A stretch of DNA of 64,000 bases from Flammeovirgaceae bacterium (lineage in GTDB: Bacteria; Bacteroidota; Bacteroidia; Cytophagales; Cyclobacteriaceae), in contig JABMNK010000133.1 of assembly GCA_013204595.1 (NCBI GenBank), forward strand, positions 1 through 64,000, written 5' to 3'. The notes beneath the pieces were generated by a model. It made no database searches. It was not told the DNA's origin and saw only the letters and a list, made by a program, of their open reading frames with translations. Below are positions 1 to 9,953 of the stretch, piece after piece (position 1 is the stretch's first letter; each line of letters begins with the position of its first letter). The position numbers and the translations under genes were made by a program.

Positions 1-91
1 AATTAATGAACTTGCATTTCTCTTCTTTCCCATTGTAGTTAAATTTAAGTGTTTACTCTGTTTAAAACACTCTCTTATAATTTAACCCTTA

Positions 92-376
92 TTAGTTCAC
101 TTTTTGCTGACGGTATACAAATGGGGCACCTGGTATGCGTACATAAGGGATTAATTTAATCAGTAGTGCAGAATTTATCCCATAGATTTTACCTAAATCC
201 AGACCTACCTTGAAGCTGCCCCCACTTTCGCGAAACTTGACGATACGTTGGGCAATTCGCATACTGAAGCCCAGTTTTCTTAGATCTTCAAAAGGGAGTA
301 GATTGGGATTAAATTTAAAGGGACCGGTGGCCGAGTCAATGCGAGGAACGGCTTTGAGTTCAAAGGAATTTCTCAC
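92..376 (-). CDS. ComEA-like helix-hairpin-helix domain protein (C-terminal part of a split gene)
   Basis: A 94-residue ORF starting at GTG. Residues about 20-80 form a helix-hairpin-helix unit of the ComEA type: FKFNPN, then a KLGFSMRIAQRIVKFRESGG helix pair, then DLGKIYGI and the closing LIPYVRI. In the family this domain binds DNA non-specifically and serves DNA uptake or repair. Bacteroidota homologues normally carry an N-terminal membrane segment and often several such units; here there is one, and the membrane segment lies in a separate upstream ORF (378-548) in another frame. The domain is clear. Whether the gene works as two coupled ORFs, by frameshifting, or is decayed cannot be told from the sequence. 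Confidence 0.6.
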   Translation of the reverse strand: MRNSFELKAVPRIDSATGPFKFNPNLLPFEDLRKLGFSMRIAQRIVKFRESGGSFKVGLDLGKIYGINSALLIKLIPYVRIPGAPFVYRQQKVN

Positions 377-377
377 T

Positions 378-548
378 TCATGACTCCAAATCTATGGTGG
401 GAATTGATTTTTTATAGTTTCCGATGGTGCTGATTAATGGAAAAATGATAGCGCTTACAAATATAAGCGCTATCATGACCAGCACGCCATTGGCCTTTTT
501 TCTTGAAAATCCTAGTAGATTGGTAAGATAAATACGGATTCTTTTCAT
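378..548 (-). CDS. Membrane-anchor N-terminal part of the split ComEA-like gene
   Basis: A 56-residue ORF starting with ATG. It reads MKRIRIYLTNLLGFSRKKAN and then a single hydrophobic span (VLVMIALIFVSAIIFPLIS). FGFSR-x2-ANG before a membrane span is how Bacteroidota ComEA-like proteins usually begin. It stops with TGA at 378-380, one nucleotide before the GTG start of the helix-hairpin-helix ORF (374-376), which is in the +1 frame relative to it. Together they would make one small ComEA-like protein of about 150 residues. A one-base sequencing error, a real frameshift mutation or translational coupling would all explain this. Confidence 0.5.
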   Translation of the reverse strand: MKRIRIYLTNLLGFSRKKANGVLVMIALIFVSAIIFPLISTIGNYKKSIPTIDLES

Positions 549-621
549 GATCAATATGTGGATTCAATTATTTTTTATTGAAGAATGTGGATTATCAGTT
601 CAATATAAAAAACATTGAAGC

Positions 622-629
622 TATTTTTG
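622..629 (+). promoter_or_regulatory. Candidate -7 element upstream of hemA
   Basis: TATTTTTG matches the Bacteroidota -7 consensus TAnnTTTG and lies 21 nt before the hemA ATG. The -33 position is poor: TTC rather than TTG at 599-601, spaced 20 nt. Only the -7 match supports it. Confidence 0.3.
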
Positions 630-650
630 CACTCCGATTAATTCTTTTAC

Positions 651-1910
651 ATGTACGAAGATTTAAAAGTTGTTGGTTTTTCTCATGATACTTCTCCTAT
701 AGAAATTAGGGAGAGTGTGGCTTTTTCTGAAGATCAGAACAAAATGTTTCTTGATAAGCTCAAGGAGCTACTGGGTATTGAGGAGGCCTTGATTCTTTCG
801 ACCTGTAATCGTACAGAAATTTATTATTCAGCGGAAGCTGATTTGACAGATGAAATAATATCCTTGATCAAGTTGGTCAAAGGAGTCGGAACTGCCATCG
901 ATGATTTTGTTTGGGTGAAGGCTGACCTTGATGCTTTGAAACATCTTTTTAGAGTTTCTTTGGGTCTTGAGGCCAAAGTTTTGGGAGATATTCAGATCTC
1001 CAACCAAGTCAAAAAGGCCTATCAATATTCTGCTGATCAGCATCTTTCAGGACCGTTTTTTCATAGGTTGATGCATTCTATTTTTTATACAAATAAACGA
1101 GTAGTTCAAGAAACAGCGTTTCGAGACGGAGCCGCATCGGTTTCTTACGCCTGTGTTGGCATTACCCAACAGTTCATTCAAAATTTCGTCAATCCAAAGG
1201 TCTTAATATTGGGTTTGGGAGAGATCGGTCGTGACGTTGCGGATAATTTAGAAGGCATCAATGCCACCATCACGTTATGTAATCGCAGTAATGAGATCGC
1301 TAGTGTCTTATCTAAGCAGTACAATTATGACATGATAGGATTTGAGCAGGTGCTCAGTCATCTCCCCGAATTTGATGTCATTATTTCTTCTCTTTCAGTA
1401 GCAGAGCCCTTTGTCAAGGCAATTCATATTCCAGTTCAAAAATTATCACAGCGACTTTTTATTGATTTGTCCGTCCCTAGAAGTATTGATGTCGAGTTGG
1501 ATGCAATGGAAGGGGTTATATTGTACAATGTCGATCAAATTGAAGAACAAACTTCTGGTATTCTGGAACGTCGTAGAGCGGCTATCAGCCAAGTTGAATC
1601 CATAATGGATGAAACATTGGGTGAATTAAAACATTGGTCCATGGAAATGGAAGTTTCGCCTACGATAAAAAAATTAAAAAAGGCTCTTGAAGACATTAGA
1701 AAAGAAGAACTTGCGCGGTACGTTTCTAAGGCCACAATTTCTGAAATAGAATTGATGGACAAGGTTACCAAAAGTATTGTTCAAAAAGTATTAAAATTGC
1801 CAGTGCTACAATTAAAAGCAGCTTGTCAGCGAGGTGAAGCTGAAACCCTCGTTGAAGTACTTAATGACCTTTTCAATCTACAAAAAGATGAGGTCTCTAT
1901 TAAAAAATAA
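651..1910 (+). CDS. hemA: Glutamyl-tRNA reductase
   Basis: Catalyses the NADPH-dependent reduction of glutamyl-tRNA to glutamate-1-semialdehyde, the first committed step of C5 tetrapyrrole synthesis in the cytosol. At 419 residues it has the family's usual length and three-domain order. The catalytic domain holds the nucleophile Cys52 in STCNRTEIY. The linker motif LGDIQISNQVK is at 111-121, where the family more often has Glu than Asp113. The NADPH domain carries GLGEIG at 188-193. An alpha-helical dimerisation domain follows. Its partner hemE is also in the window (33.2-34.3 kb) but not linked. There is no Shine-Dalgarno sequence. The assignment is firm. Confidence 0.96.
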   Translation: MYEDLKVVGFSHDTSPIEIRESVAFSEDQNKMFLDKLKELLGIEEALILSTCNRTEIYYSAEADLTDEIISLIKLVKGVGTAIDDFVWVKADLDALKHLFRVSLGLEAKVLGDIQISNQVKKAYQYSADQHLSGPFFHRLMHSIFYTNKRVVQETAFRDGAASVSYACVGITQQFIQNFVNPKVLILGLGEIGRDVADNLEGINATITLCNRSNEIASVLSKQYNYDMIGFEQVLSHLPEFDVIISSLSVAEPFVKAIHIPVQKLSQRLFIDLSVPRSIDVELDAMEGVILYNVDQIEEQTSGILERRRAAISQVESIMDETLGELKHWSMEMEVSPTIKKLKKALEDIRKEELARYVSKATISEIELMDKVTKSIVQKVLKLPVLQLKAACQRGEAETLVEVLNDLFNLQKDEVSIKK

Positions 1911-1933
1911 TCTTTGATTGCTTGGTGGTAAGT

Positions 1934-4084
1934 ATGCGTATCACGCTGACTTTGACTTGTATCTTTTTTGCTTCTTTTTGTTGGGGTCAGGTTTCTTATG
2001 AAGTTTTTGATAAGGGATTTTATCAAGGTGTTAAAGACCAATATGGAGAAATCATTATTGAGCCTATTTATGATCAAATAGGCTGGTCTGATGGAGATTT
2101 TCAATTGATTGGCGAGTTAGTTGGATACCTTGATAACGGAAAATGGGGCTTGCTCAATTTAAAAACGAAAAAAAGAACCCGTGCGATATATTATGCTCTC
2201 ACTCCTCAAAGTGGTACGTACATCTTGGCTGCTGTTAAGGGCAACCTAACAAATCAATTATTTTATGGAATTCTAGATGATCAAGGAAACGTTAAAATAA
2301 TATGCAGATACTTTTCAATTGAGGCTAATGAAGTGGGCTATGAGGTTGCTAGCTATGACCAAAAGGAAATCAAAATAGGCTTTTATAATTCAAGTTTCCA
2401 AGACATTATAAGCCCGATTTATAAGGACATCGAGTTAATCAATGAAGATCTGTTATTTGCCAGAGATTTTTCTGGAAAAGGCTCATTGTTTCGTGTAGAT
2501 GGAATGGAAACTTCTTCGGAGAAATATGATGACTTCACCTTGTTAAAAGATGGATTACGAGTTGAGTCGGAGGGTCGTTATGGGTTGCTATCATTAGACG
2601 CATCTAAAACCCTTTTAAAGGTCAATTATAAGGAGATAATGAGTGTTTCAGAGTATATCGAATTCCCTCAATGGCAAGTGATGGATTTGAATTTAAATAT
2701 TTTATCTGCCTTATTTGCGGACTCAATAGATTATAGCGTTTCTCAGACTTTATCAAGCTATAATGGACGTCAAAGACTATCGACTATCGACAACGTTCCC
2801 CAATCGGTTCATCCTTTTGTTATTCGTGAACGCATTGGGTCAGAATTTTTAATTACCAAAGAGATGTACAATGGTAAATGGTCTGTTTTATCCTCAATTG
2901 GTGCTCCACTGATTTCTAATCAAGATTCTATATTTTTTGATGATTTATTTTTATTTGGGAGTTCAAAAGGAAAATGGGATATCTATAATAAATCAGCAAG
3001 GAAATTAAATTCGGAATCTTATGAGTCAGTTCTACCAAATATATTTTCGCTAGTACCTGTGAAAAGTGGAGGCTATTGGGGATTTATAGATTTCAAAGGG
3101 CTTGAAGTAATTTCATTGAAATATGATGCTTTGGGTTCAAGTTATGGCCAAAAGTTGGCTGTTAATTATTTAACTAAATGGGGAGTTATTGATCTTTTCG
3201 ATAATTGGATTTTGGCCCCTATATATGAGCACATTCAATTGGGCCCTTATGGAATAATTGCTCAAAGAGGCGAAAGGACCTTTTTGATTTCATATAATGG
3301 AGAAGTCTTATACGAGACTTTTGGAGCGCTGATAGATAGCGGGGCATTTTTGGAAATTATTGGCCAAAACCAGCGCAAAGGAGCCATCTCCTATCAAGGA
3401 AAAATCATAGTGGACCCCATCTATGAGGAGGTTGGGATGGTAGGAGATTATTTTTGGGCGCTTCAGGACCAAAGGGCCGTTCTAATAGATGATGACGGAA
3501 AGTTGCGTGTACAGCCATCCGCCGGCATTTCACGATTTATAGGTTACCATGACGAGAAATATATGATTCAAAAAGATGGGCGATATGGATTTGTTGATTT
3601 GAATGGAAAGTTGCTAATTGCCAATCGCTATGATAGCTTACTTCATTTTTCAGATGAACGAGCTGGCTTCAAGTTGGGAGATAGGTGGGGGTTTATAGAT
3701 TTCAATGAACACCTATTGGTGCAGCCAAATTATGATCAGGTGTTTCCTTTTGAACATAACTTATCCATTGTCCGTATGTCAGAAGATTATGGACTCATCG
3801 ATCCGTTTGGAAAATTGGTTCTTTCGCTTGAATACGATCACATAGATCGAATTCAAGATAATTATTTGCTTTATCAAAATCAAAAAGTAGGTATTGCCGA
3901 TCTTACTGGGCAGTTAATTTTAAGAACAGATTATGATTCAATAGTACCCATTTCTCAAAATCTCTTGATAGTTGAGCAAGACAAACGACAAGGACTACTA
4001 GATTTTCAGGGTTATCTGAAACTAAATTTCAATTATGAGACAATTCAACTAAAAGGAGATCACCTTATTTTAAAATTATTATAA
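1934..4084 (+). CDS. Exported WG-repeat protein
   Basis: A 716-residue protein built almost entirely of WG repeats, each a short beta unit around WGFID/YGLL followed by a hydrophobic I-x-P-x-YD segment; roughly a dozen copies are visible. The first 18 or so residues from ATG 1934 form a signal peptide ending near FCWGQ, so export to the periplasm or surface is expected. An in-frame TTG at 1922 would add four residues and is less likely. WG-repeat proteins are common in Bacteroidota and have no established biochemical function; protein binding is usually assumed. The gene begins 23 nt after hemA and its stop codon overlaps the convergent M16 gene by 6 nt. Confidence 0.85.
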   Translation: MRITLTLTCIFFASFCWGQVSYEVFDKGFYQGVKDQYGEIIIEPIYDQIGWSDGDFQLIGELVGYLDNGKWGLLNLKTKKRTRAIYYALTPQSGTYILAAVKGNLTNQLFYGILDDQGNVKIICRYFSIEANEVGYEVASYDQKEIKIGFYNSSFQDIISPIYKDIELINEDLLFARDFSGKGSLFRVDGMETSSEKYDDFTLLKDGLRVESEGRYGLLSLDASKTLLKVNYKEIMSVSEYIEFPQWQVMDLNLNILSALFADSIDYSVSQTLSSYNGRQRLSTIDNVPQSVHPFVIRERIGSEFLITKEMYNGKWSVLSSIGAPLISNQDSIFFDDLFLFGSSKGKWDIYNKSARKLNSESYESVLPNIFSLVPVKSGGYWGFIDFKGLEVISLKYDALGSSYGQKLAVNYLTKWGVIDLFDNWILAPIYEHIQLGPYGIIAQRGERTFLISYNGEVLYETFGALIDSGAFLEIIGQNQRKGAISYQGKIIVDPIYEEVGMVGDYFWALQDQRAVLIDDDGKLRVQPSAGISRFIGYHDEKYMIQKDGRYGFVDLNGKLLIANRYDSLLHFSDERAGFKLGDRWGFIDFNEHLLVQPNYDQVFPFEHNLSIVRMSEDYGLIDPFGKLVLSLEYDHIDRIQDNYLLYQNQKVGIADLTGQLILRTDYDSIVPISQNLLIVEQDKRQGLLDFQGYLKLNFNYETIQLKGDHLILKLL

Positions 4085-5338
4085 CATCATGAGCGAGGTG
4101 GTTGGAGCGCTCAAAACATACTTCTGGATCATTTCTGAAATATCTCTTGACTGGATAGTATTGAGGGTATTCAAGTAGTCCTTCAGGAAATCTTCTGCAA
4201 GATTATTTATAAATAAAGAACTATAGACAGAGGTTACGTCTAAGATTGTATTCATTGAGCCAAGAAATTTACCTCTTAAAAAATTTTTCAGCATTTCTGT
4301 TTCTGAATTTGACGGATAATTATGGGCGAGTTCATTTATTGCGCCATGAATTTCATTTAATGCCTCTGCTGATTTCTCTCGTTTTAATTCACTTGAAATG
4401 GTCCAATAAGAGGAGTTACCGGCATGTGAAATTGCAGCATGAATCCCGTAGGTCAATCCTTTTTCTTCTCTTATTTTTTTCATAAGACGGGATCCAAAAA
4501 AGCCACCTAGTAGTTTGACAGCAATATTCAACTTATGAATATCCGAATGCGACCGGTTAATTGTGATTCCGCCAAGTCTTAAGGACGCTTGCGTACTGGC
4601 TTGACCCTCAATCACATGATGCTGACTGTTGGTATTCAGTGCAAATTGGGGTGTTGCATGTTGAAAAATGGTCAGCTTATTCAGTATTTGATTGATTTGG
4701 TCCATTTCTTTGTTTCCAATCGCGCCTCCTAAAATTAATTTAGGTTCATTGGTGAATTTGGTATTGAAAAAATTGACTGTTTCATCTAGAGTACATTGTT
4801 CAATAGCGAAGACGTCGAGACTTTTTCCATAGGGATGCACATTCCCGAATAGAAGTTTATTAAACTCTATTGAGGCAAAGTAAGGATTTTTGGCTAACTG
4901 TGATTTTATTAATTGAGCCTTAATGGATTTATTGATATTAAATTCTTCCAAAGGAAAGCTTGGGCTACAGAGTAGTTCTTCCAATAGGTTGAGGCTTTGT
5001 CCAAGATGCTTTTTAGTAGTATATAATTTAATTGAAGAATAATCTACCGAGGTGTGAATCTCAATGTGCGATCCAAGGGTTTCATATGCAACGCTAACTT
5101 CTTCTGCAGTTTTGTTTAAGGTGCCGCCAAGTAGCATTTTACCTGTCATGTAGGCGGTGCCCGCTTGATGCTCAAACCAACCCCCACTTTTGAATATCAA
5201 TTCTATAAAACATATCGGATGGAGGTCACCTGAAACGATTAAACAATCAACCTGGTTTTCTAATCTGACTATTTTTGATGTTCTTAATTGAAAATCTGAT
5301 AATGAATAGGCATGAGGTATAAGAGTCCTATCCAACAT
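4079..5338 (-). CDS. M16-family peptidase homologue lacking the HxxEH zinc motif
   Basis: About 419 residues from ATG 5338, with the two-lobed M16 (pitrilysin/insulinase) fold: GGWFEHQAGTAYMTGKMLLGG at the N-terminal lobe and REEKGLTYGIHAAISH in the C-terminal lobe, typical of the M16 substrate-binding RxxxGLxYxI element. Where active members have HxxEH this one reads AYMTG, so no zinc site is visible. M16 enzymes often work as an active plus an inactive subunit, and this looks like the inactive type. A longer frame starts at 5449 but would overlap porV by 122 nt; ATG 5338 overlaps it by 11 nt and is preferred. No active M16 partner is seen in the window. Confidence 0.8.
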   Translation of the reverse strand: MLDRTLIPHAYSLSDFQLRTSKIVRLENQVDCLIVSGDLHPICFIELIFKSGGWFEHQAGTAYMTGKMLLGGTLNKTAEEVSVAYETLGSHIEIHTSVDYSSIKLYTTKKHLGQSLNLLEELLCSPSFPLEEFNINKSIKAQLIKSQLAKNPYFASIEFNKLLFGNVHPYGKSLDVFAIEQCTLDETVNFFNTKFTNEPKLILGGAIGNKEMDQINQILNKLTIFQHATPQFALNTNSQHHVIEGQASTQASLRLGGITINRSHSDIHKLNIAVKLLGGFFGSRLMKKIREEKGLTYGIHAAISHAGNSSYWTISSELKREKSAEALNEIHGAINELAHNYPSNSETEMLKNFLRGKFLGSMNTILDVTSVYSSLFINNLAEDFLKDYLNTLNTIQSRDISEMIQKYVLSAPTTSLMML

Positions 5339-6545
5339 TTCTGGGTGGCTTCGGACTTTGTTTTTTATCGAAGTTAAATAAAAAAGAAACCCGGAGGGTA
5401 TCGCCAAGCGGGTTGTTTTGGTCTTTTGGGATAAGATAAGAAAAGTCAAAACCGAAGACCTGGTACCTAAGGCCTAAACCAACAGTCGCATATTTACGGT
5501 CACCTTTGTATTGGCTTTCAATGAAATAACCCGTCCTTACTGCAACAATTTCTCGATACCAATATTCCACACCAATTGAATAGGTGAATTCTTTCAGTTC
5601 TTCACTAGCCCCATCTGGCGCATCACCAAAGGAACCAAAGGTGCCTTTTAGAAACGACCTATTTGGATCTTTTCCACTTTCGATGGTTAAATCCCCATTG
5701 GAATCATAGACAAGGTTTCCATCGCTGTCTTTAACGTAGATTGGTGGAGTAGGTACCATCAATTTATTAACATCAAAAGCCATGGTGAATGAATTATAAT
5801 CGTCCACATTGATTTTCCAAGCAGCTCCTACTCTTAAATTGGCAGGAATGAAATCTTCATATTCTTCACTTGTGTAACTTATTTTTTGACCAATATTAGA
5901 AAAATGTAACCCAACAGAAAGATCAGTTGCCAATCCTTTGACGGCAATAGGGGTGATGTAATACACACCCAAATCAAATGCGAGACTCTTGCCAGTGTTG
6001 GCACTGGCCGCACCCGTACTATTGCCTGTAAGGTTTGACCAAATATATCTAATGCTCAGTCCGCCACTCAAATTTTCCAATAGTTTTCTAGAGTAAGTGG
6101 CATCTATGGCAAGTTCCCTCGGATTTTCAATCCCTTCAGGAGCACCCGTAATAGAGGTTAACTGAATTTCTCCCAAGTCAAAATACCTTAGGCTGGCTCC
6201 AAAGGATTGAATAGGATCAATTTTTTTATAAAATGATAAATAGTTCAATGACATGTCATCAACAATATTCCCCAGCCAAGGTGAATACGACATCGAAAAG
6301 CCCATATCCTTGTCAATGAAGGCTAGTTTTGCGTTGTTCCAATGAATACTTTGAGCGTCAGGGGATGTAGCCACCCCAGCATCTCCCATAGCTGATCCCC
6401 TACTATCCGGTGCGAAACCTAAAAATGGGACAGCGACTGAAATAGGATTGTAGTCTTGCTGACCTGTGATTCTGGTCTGTCCAATGGTTAAAAGGGGAAT
6501 TAGCCAGCCAATCGTAAGTATTAATATTTTTTTCTGAAAATTCAT
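5328..6545 (-). CDS. porV: Type IX secretion outer-membrane protein PorV (LptO)
   Basis: A 405-residue beta-barrel with a signal peptide (MNFQKKILILTIGWLIPLLTI, then GQ). The mature start carries the PorV/PorQ signature VPFLGFAPDSRGSAMGDAGV, followed by AQSIHWNNAKLAF, SYSPWLGNIVDDMSLNYLSF and a barrel ending in alternating hydrophobic strands. In the family PorV shuttles T9SS cargo from the SprA translocon to the PorU attachment complex on the outer membrane. It lies 17 nt downstream of porU in the same direction, an arrangement conserved in many Bacteroidota. The family assignment is firm. Confidence 0.95.
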   Translation of the reverse strand: MNFQKKILILTIGWLIPLLTIGQTRITGQQDYNPISVAVPFLGFAPDSRGSAMGDAGVATSPDAQSIHWNNAKLAFIDKDMGFSMSYSPWLGNIVDDMSLNYLSFYKKIDPIQSFGASLRYFDLGEIQLTSITGAPEGIENPRELAIDATYSRKLLENLSGGLSIRYIWSNLTGNSTGAASANTGKSLAFDLGVYYITPIAVKGLATDLSVGLHFSNIGQKISYTSEEYEDFIPANLRVGAAWKINVDDYNSFTMAFDVNKLMVPTPPIYVKDSDGNLVYDSNGDLTIESGKDPNRSFLKGTFGSFGDAPDGASEELKEFTYSIGVEYWYREIVAVRTGYFIESQYKGDRKYATVGLGLRYQVFGFDFSYLIPKDQNNPLGDTLRVSFLFNFDKKQSPKPPRNVG

Positions 6546-6562
6546 TTTTTTGTTTGGTATGC

Positions 6563-9500
6563 CTATTTAATGATTAAGAGTTTATTAATGACCGTGCCAA
6601 TGGCGCCATCCGAGTTACTCTTTACATTTATTTTACATAAATAGATTCCGTTACTAAAAACACTTTGGTTCAAAACTACTGATATATCATCGATTATCTG
6701 AGGACTATCATCTATTTTAAACGATTCTTCTTTGATAATTTGGCCGTGAAGGTCATAAATCACTAGGTTAACATCTAATGCTTCCCCTTTTCGATCATGC
6801 TCAAAAGTAAAAGTCGTTTTATCATAAGCAGGATTCGGGTAATTTTTTACGTTATATAAGAGTATTTGAGGATCATCTTTGACTGTGAAATTAACGAAAG
6901 TAGTATTCACATTATTGTGCAGGTCTGATATTTTTAAAACGCCAAAATGAGCCCCAATAGGGAGATCTCTTAATGGAAATACGATACTCCCAGATTGATA
7001 AGTGTTCAAGTCGGCCCTATAATAGTTATTGAGTATGTATTGAGTGCCGTCTTCTAGCGTCAAAGTAATGTCTTGATTGATTCCTATTCCAGAGGTATTA
7101 ATGCCACTTTCGTCGCTGATTTTGGCAATGAAAAGGCTACTGGAACCTATGACACCACCATTTTTAAATGAATAATCGTCCATGAAAATATTGACTATTG
7201 GAGGATCTTCATCTTGGAGGGGATTTTCTGCAGATCCTCCTATGACAACGGACAGATTAGACCCACTCGCGTCACTAGACAAGTCTTCTGATTGTGCATA
7301 TAGTGTTATTTTACCTTGTTCAAATCTGTAGCTAATATTTTTTGGTAGGATAAATTCAATTTCAAATAGTCCATTTGAAATTGTTGCAAGCCCATCAAAA
7401 AGTTTGTTTTCTCTTACCGTATAATTGAATTTACTACTTTCTTGCCCTAAGGTTTGTTTTTCAATAAGTCGGTCAAAAACGGCGACACTTACCGTACCAT
7501 TGAAGTTTTCAATTGGACTGCTATCTAGACCTTTGACAACACCCTTTAATGAAATTCGTTCTAATGCACTTAAGGTATCTTTCTGATCTGGACCTAGCAG
7601 CTTTTCGTTAATCGATGTGAGGTAAACCTTATTCTTAGGGTATTGAAGCATTAGCATTGGATCCCCTAGTAAAGAAAAATTGCGATTATAGGGTCCCGAG
7701 AGACTTTCGTTTTTTGTCAGCCGCATGATGTCGCCCAATCGCAAAAATGCTCCTTGCTCGGTTTTGAAAAGATTACTATGAAAAGCTGCATTGACCAAAT
7801 AATTGGAGGTGGCATAGACCGGTCGGGTGGTAGTCAGCAAGGCGATAGCCCCTCCATTTTGATTAAGCAATAGTTTTTCTGCACCAGAAGCCCCAAAAGT
7901 AGGATCGTCATATCGTCCAAATTCACATGTTGCTGTTACGAATATTGGCAAATAGAAGCGATTGGTCATTTCGGAAATAAATTGGTCATTTAACACATTC
8001 TCACTAGCCCATTGTTTCTCATTTCCATGCCCCAAATAATTGACCATAAAAGTGCCATTTTCTAAGGCAGTTTTCAGTGCGGATTGTGTGAGAGGTGCCA
8101 ATTCTTTGTTGCTAAGTATTTCTTGTTTAACGGCATCAATGTATAGCTTGTTGATTGTTGTTTGAGGTTGAAAATCTTCCATATAATCAGACAAGCTTTC
8201 TGCATCTGAAACATGTCTATTGCCATCCCCATCATCCACAACATAGGTTAAGCTATTTTTCCATGCCCCATTCATTCGTTCACTCGTGGCATATCGGATA
8301 ATTTTATTTACTACGCCGTTCGCTTCATTCATCGTTTTTACTGGAAGGCGACCAATACCTATTTCCATGGTATGATCCCCAGCGTATGATTCGGTCCAAA
8401 TACCTTCTGCTTCTTCCATGAATCCAAAATAATCATCGGAAGAATAGCTTTGGACAGGATCAATAGCATTTTGTGATTCATAGACGGGTACAAAGTTTGT
8501 ATTGTTGGATATTCTGTATTTGTAATCATATGAGCAGTCACCAAAGAGGAGCGCATATCGGAAGGTGGCATTTTTTTTCCAGTAGAATCTAATGGCATCT
8601 CGAATGGCGGTAACATCTTGCATGCCAGACGAAAACTCGTTATATATCTCAGTGGTGGTAACCACTGCAATATCTAATTGATCGTGCGTGAGGTGAAAGT
8701 TGGCCAATCGTTTTGCTTCAACTAAAAAGTCCGGATGTGTGATGATGATTCCGTCGCGAGGACTCAGTATACTGATGTTTTGATTCTTTATTTTATTGAT
8801 TTTGAAGGGATTAGGTGCTTGATAGTTGGAAAAGGCTACCAAACGTTCAGTCCCGGTGTTCTTTACTGTAAACCTGACTTTAGTGCCTGTGGTGATTAGG
8901 GGAATTTGACTGATTACATTATTTGTTACCTCCCAAACTTCGAGAGGGTCAGTGTCGGTCATTTCATAAGTAATAAATGATTCATTGATGGAAGGATTTG
9001 AAAATGACAAAATATTTTGTTCAATGATCAATTCACGTTCATAAGTCAAACATATTTGATCTAAATAGCCTAGTAGCACATCGTATCCAGGAACATTTGG
9101 TAGGGTTAACCCCAAAATCGTTTCGGTGCTCTGAGGAATAAATTGAAACTCCCCTGTTTGAATATTTCCTTTTATCTCATAGGTGCTTCCTGTTCCTGTA
9201 AGGATGTTTTCGTAAGGAATGGATCCTAAAAAAGATCCATTATGAAAAACTTCAAAAGCCCCATCTAAATCACTCCGACCAACAATTCGAATACTTGCAT
9301 TTACGGTACTTAAAGCATTGGGTGTATGAAATTGATAATTTCTACTTTCTCCAGATCTAAAATACCTTTCTAGCCACATTTTTCCTGAATTTCCCAATAA
9401 ATTTTCTTCATCTTGCTCATGCGCGATGCGCGCCATAAAGCTATTGGTGATGGAAGATTGTTCAGGCAGGGCTGACTGCTCGGAGATGCGCGCTCCTTTG

Positions 9501-9922
9501 GCGCCGCCTGATGTAATGAAATAATAAGAGGTATCGCAATAGTTATTTTTCTCAAAGACCCAATGATCGACGGACCAGGTGAAATTATTTGGTCCTTTGG
9601 CATAAAAAAGAAGCTGATCGGTATTATGGAAGGTACCATCCTCAAGGCCATAGGCCTTTAAGCTATTTTCCAGTAAGCCAGCGGGTCGCTCGGCGTCATT
9701 TGCTTGCGGGAGCATACCGACACCATTACCAAAAATTTTTATGGTATTTGGATCGCTATAATCTATTCCAATTTGATCAAGGAAGGCCTTGTCTATTTTA
9801 TAGATTCCTTCTTCTGTAACGCCTATTTTAAACCAATCACCTTGGCTCAACACATTTAATTGTCCAAATGTTGCGAAGGGGATTAAAGAAATAAATACAA
9901 CAAGATTTCTCACAATAATCAA
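6563..9922 (-). CDS. porU: Type IX secretion sortase PorU (C25 peptidase)
   Basis: A 1119-residue surface protein with a signal peptide (residues 1-20). The gingipain-like C25 peptidase domain spans about 390-760; its catalytic His is H632 in NYLGHGNE and its Cys is C666 in TATCEFGRYDDP. An Ig-like region follows, and then a C-terminal sorting-type domain beginning YPNPAYDKTTF. In the family PorU removes the C-terminal signal from T9SS cargo and attaches it to the cell surface; it keeps its own C-terminal domain to bind PorV. The length is normal. The next gene is porV, consistent with one operon. Confidence 0.95.
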   Translation of the reverse strand: MIIVRNLVVFISLIPFATFGQLNVLSQGDWFKIGVTEEGIYKIDKAFLDQIGIDYSDPNTIKIFGNGVGMLPQANDAERPAGLLENSLKAYGLEDGTFHNTDQLLFYAKGPNNFTWSVDHWVFEKNNYCDTSYYFITSGGAKGARISEQSALPEQSSITNSFMARIAHEQDEENLLGNSGKMWLERYFRSGESRNYQFHTPNALSTVNASIRIVGRSDLDGAFEVFHNGSFLGSIPYENILTGTGSTYEIKGNIQTGEFQFIPQSTETILGLTLPNVPGYDVLLGYLDQICLTYERELIIEQNILSFSNPSINESFITYEMTDTDPLEVWEVTNNVISQIPLITTGTKVRFTVKNTGTERLVAFSNYQAPNPFKINKIKNQNISILSPRDGIIITHPDFLVEAKRLANFHLTHDQLDIAVVTTTEIYNEFSSGMQDVTAIRDAIRFYWKKNATFRYALLFGDCSYDYKYRISNNTNFVPVYESQNAIDPVQSYSSDDYFGFMEEAEGIWTESYAGDHTMEIGIGRLPVKTMNEANGVVNKIIRYATSERMNGAWKNSLTYVVDDGDGNRHVSDAESLSDYMEDFQPQTTINKLYIDAVKQEILSNKELAPLTQSALKTALENGTFMVNYLGHGNEKQWASENVLNDQFISEMTNRFYLPIFVTATCEFGRYDDPTFGASGAEKLLLNQNGGAIALLTTTRPVYATSNYLVNAAFHSNLFKTEQGAFLRLGDIMRLTKNESLSGPYNRNFSLLGDPMLMLQYPKNKVYLTSINEKLLGPDQKDTLSALERISLKGVVKGLDSSPIENFNGTVSVAVFDRLIEKQTLGQESSKFNYTVRENKLFDGLATISNGLFEIEFILPKNISYRFEQGKITLYAQSEDLSSDASGSNLSVVIGGSAENPLQDEDPPIVNIFMDDYSFKNGGVIGSSSLFIAKISDESGINTSGIGINQDITLTLEDGTQYILNNYYRADLNTYQSGSIVFPLRDLPIGAHFGVLKISDLHNNVNTTFVNFTVKDDPQILLYNVKNYPNPAYDKTTFTFEHDRKGEALDVNLVIYDLHGQIIKEESFKIDDSPQIIDDISVVLNQSVFSNGIYLCKINVKSNSDGAIGTVINKLLIIK

Positions 9923-9953
9923 AACGCCAATTGATCTATAAAATTATGACAAT

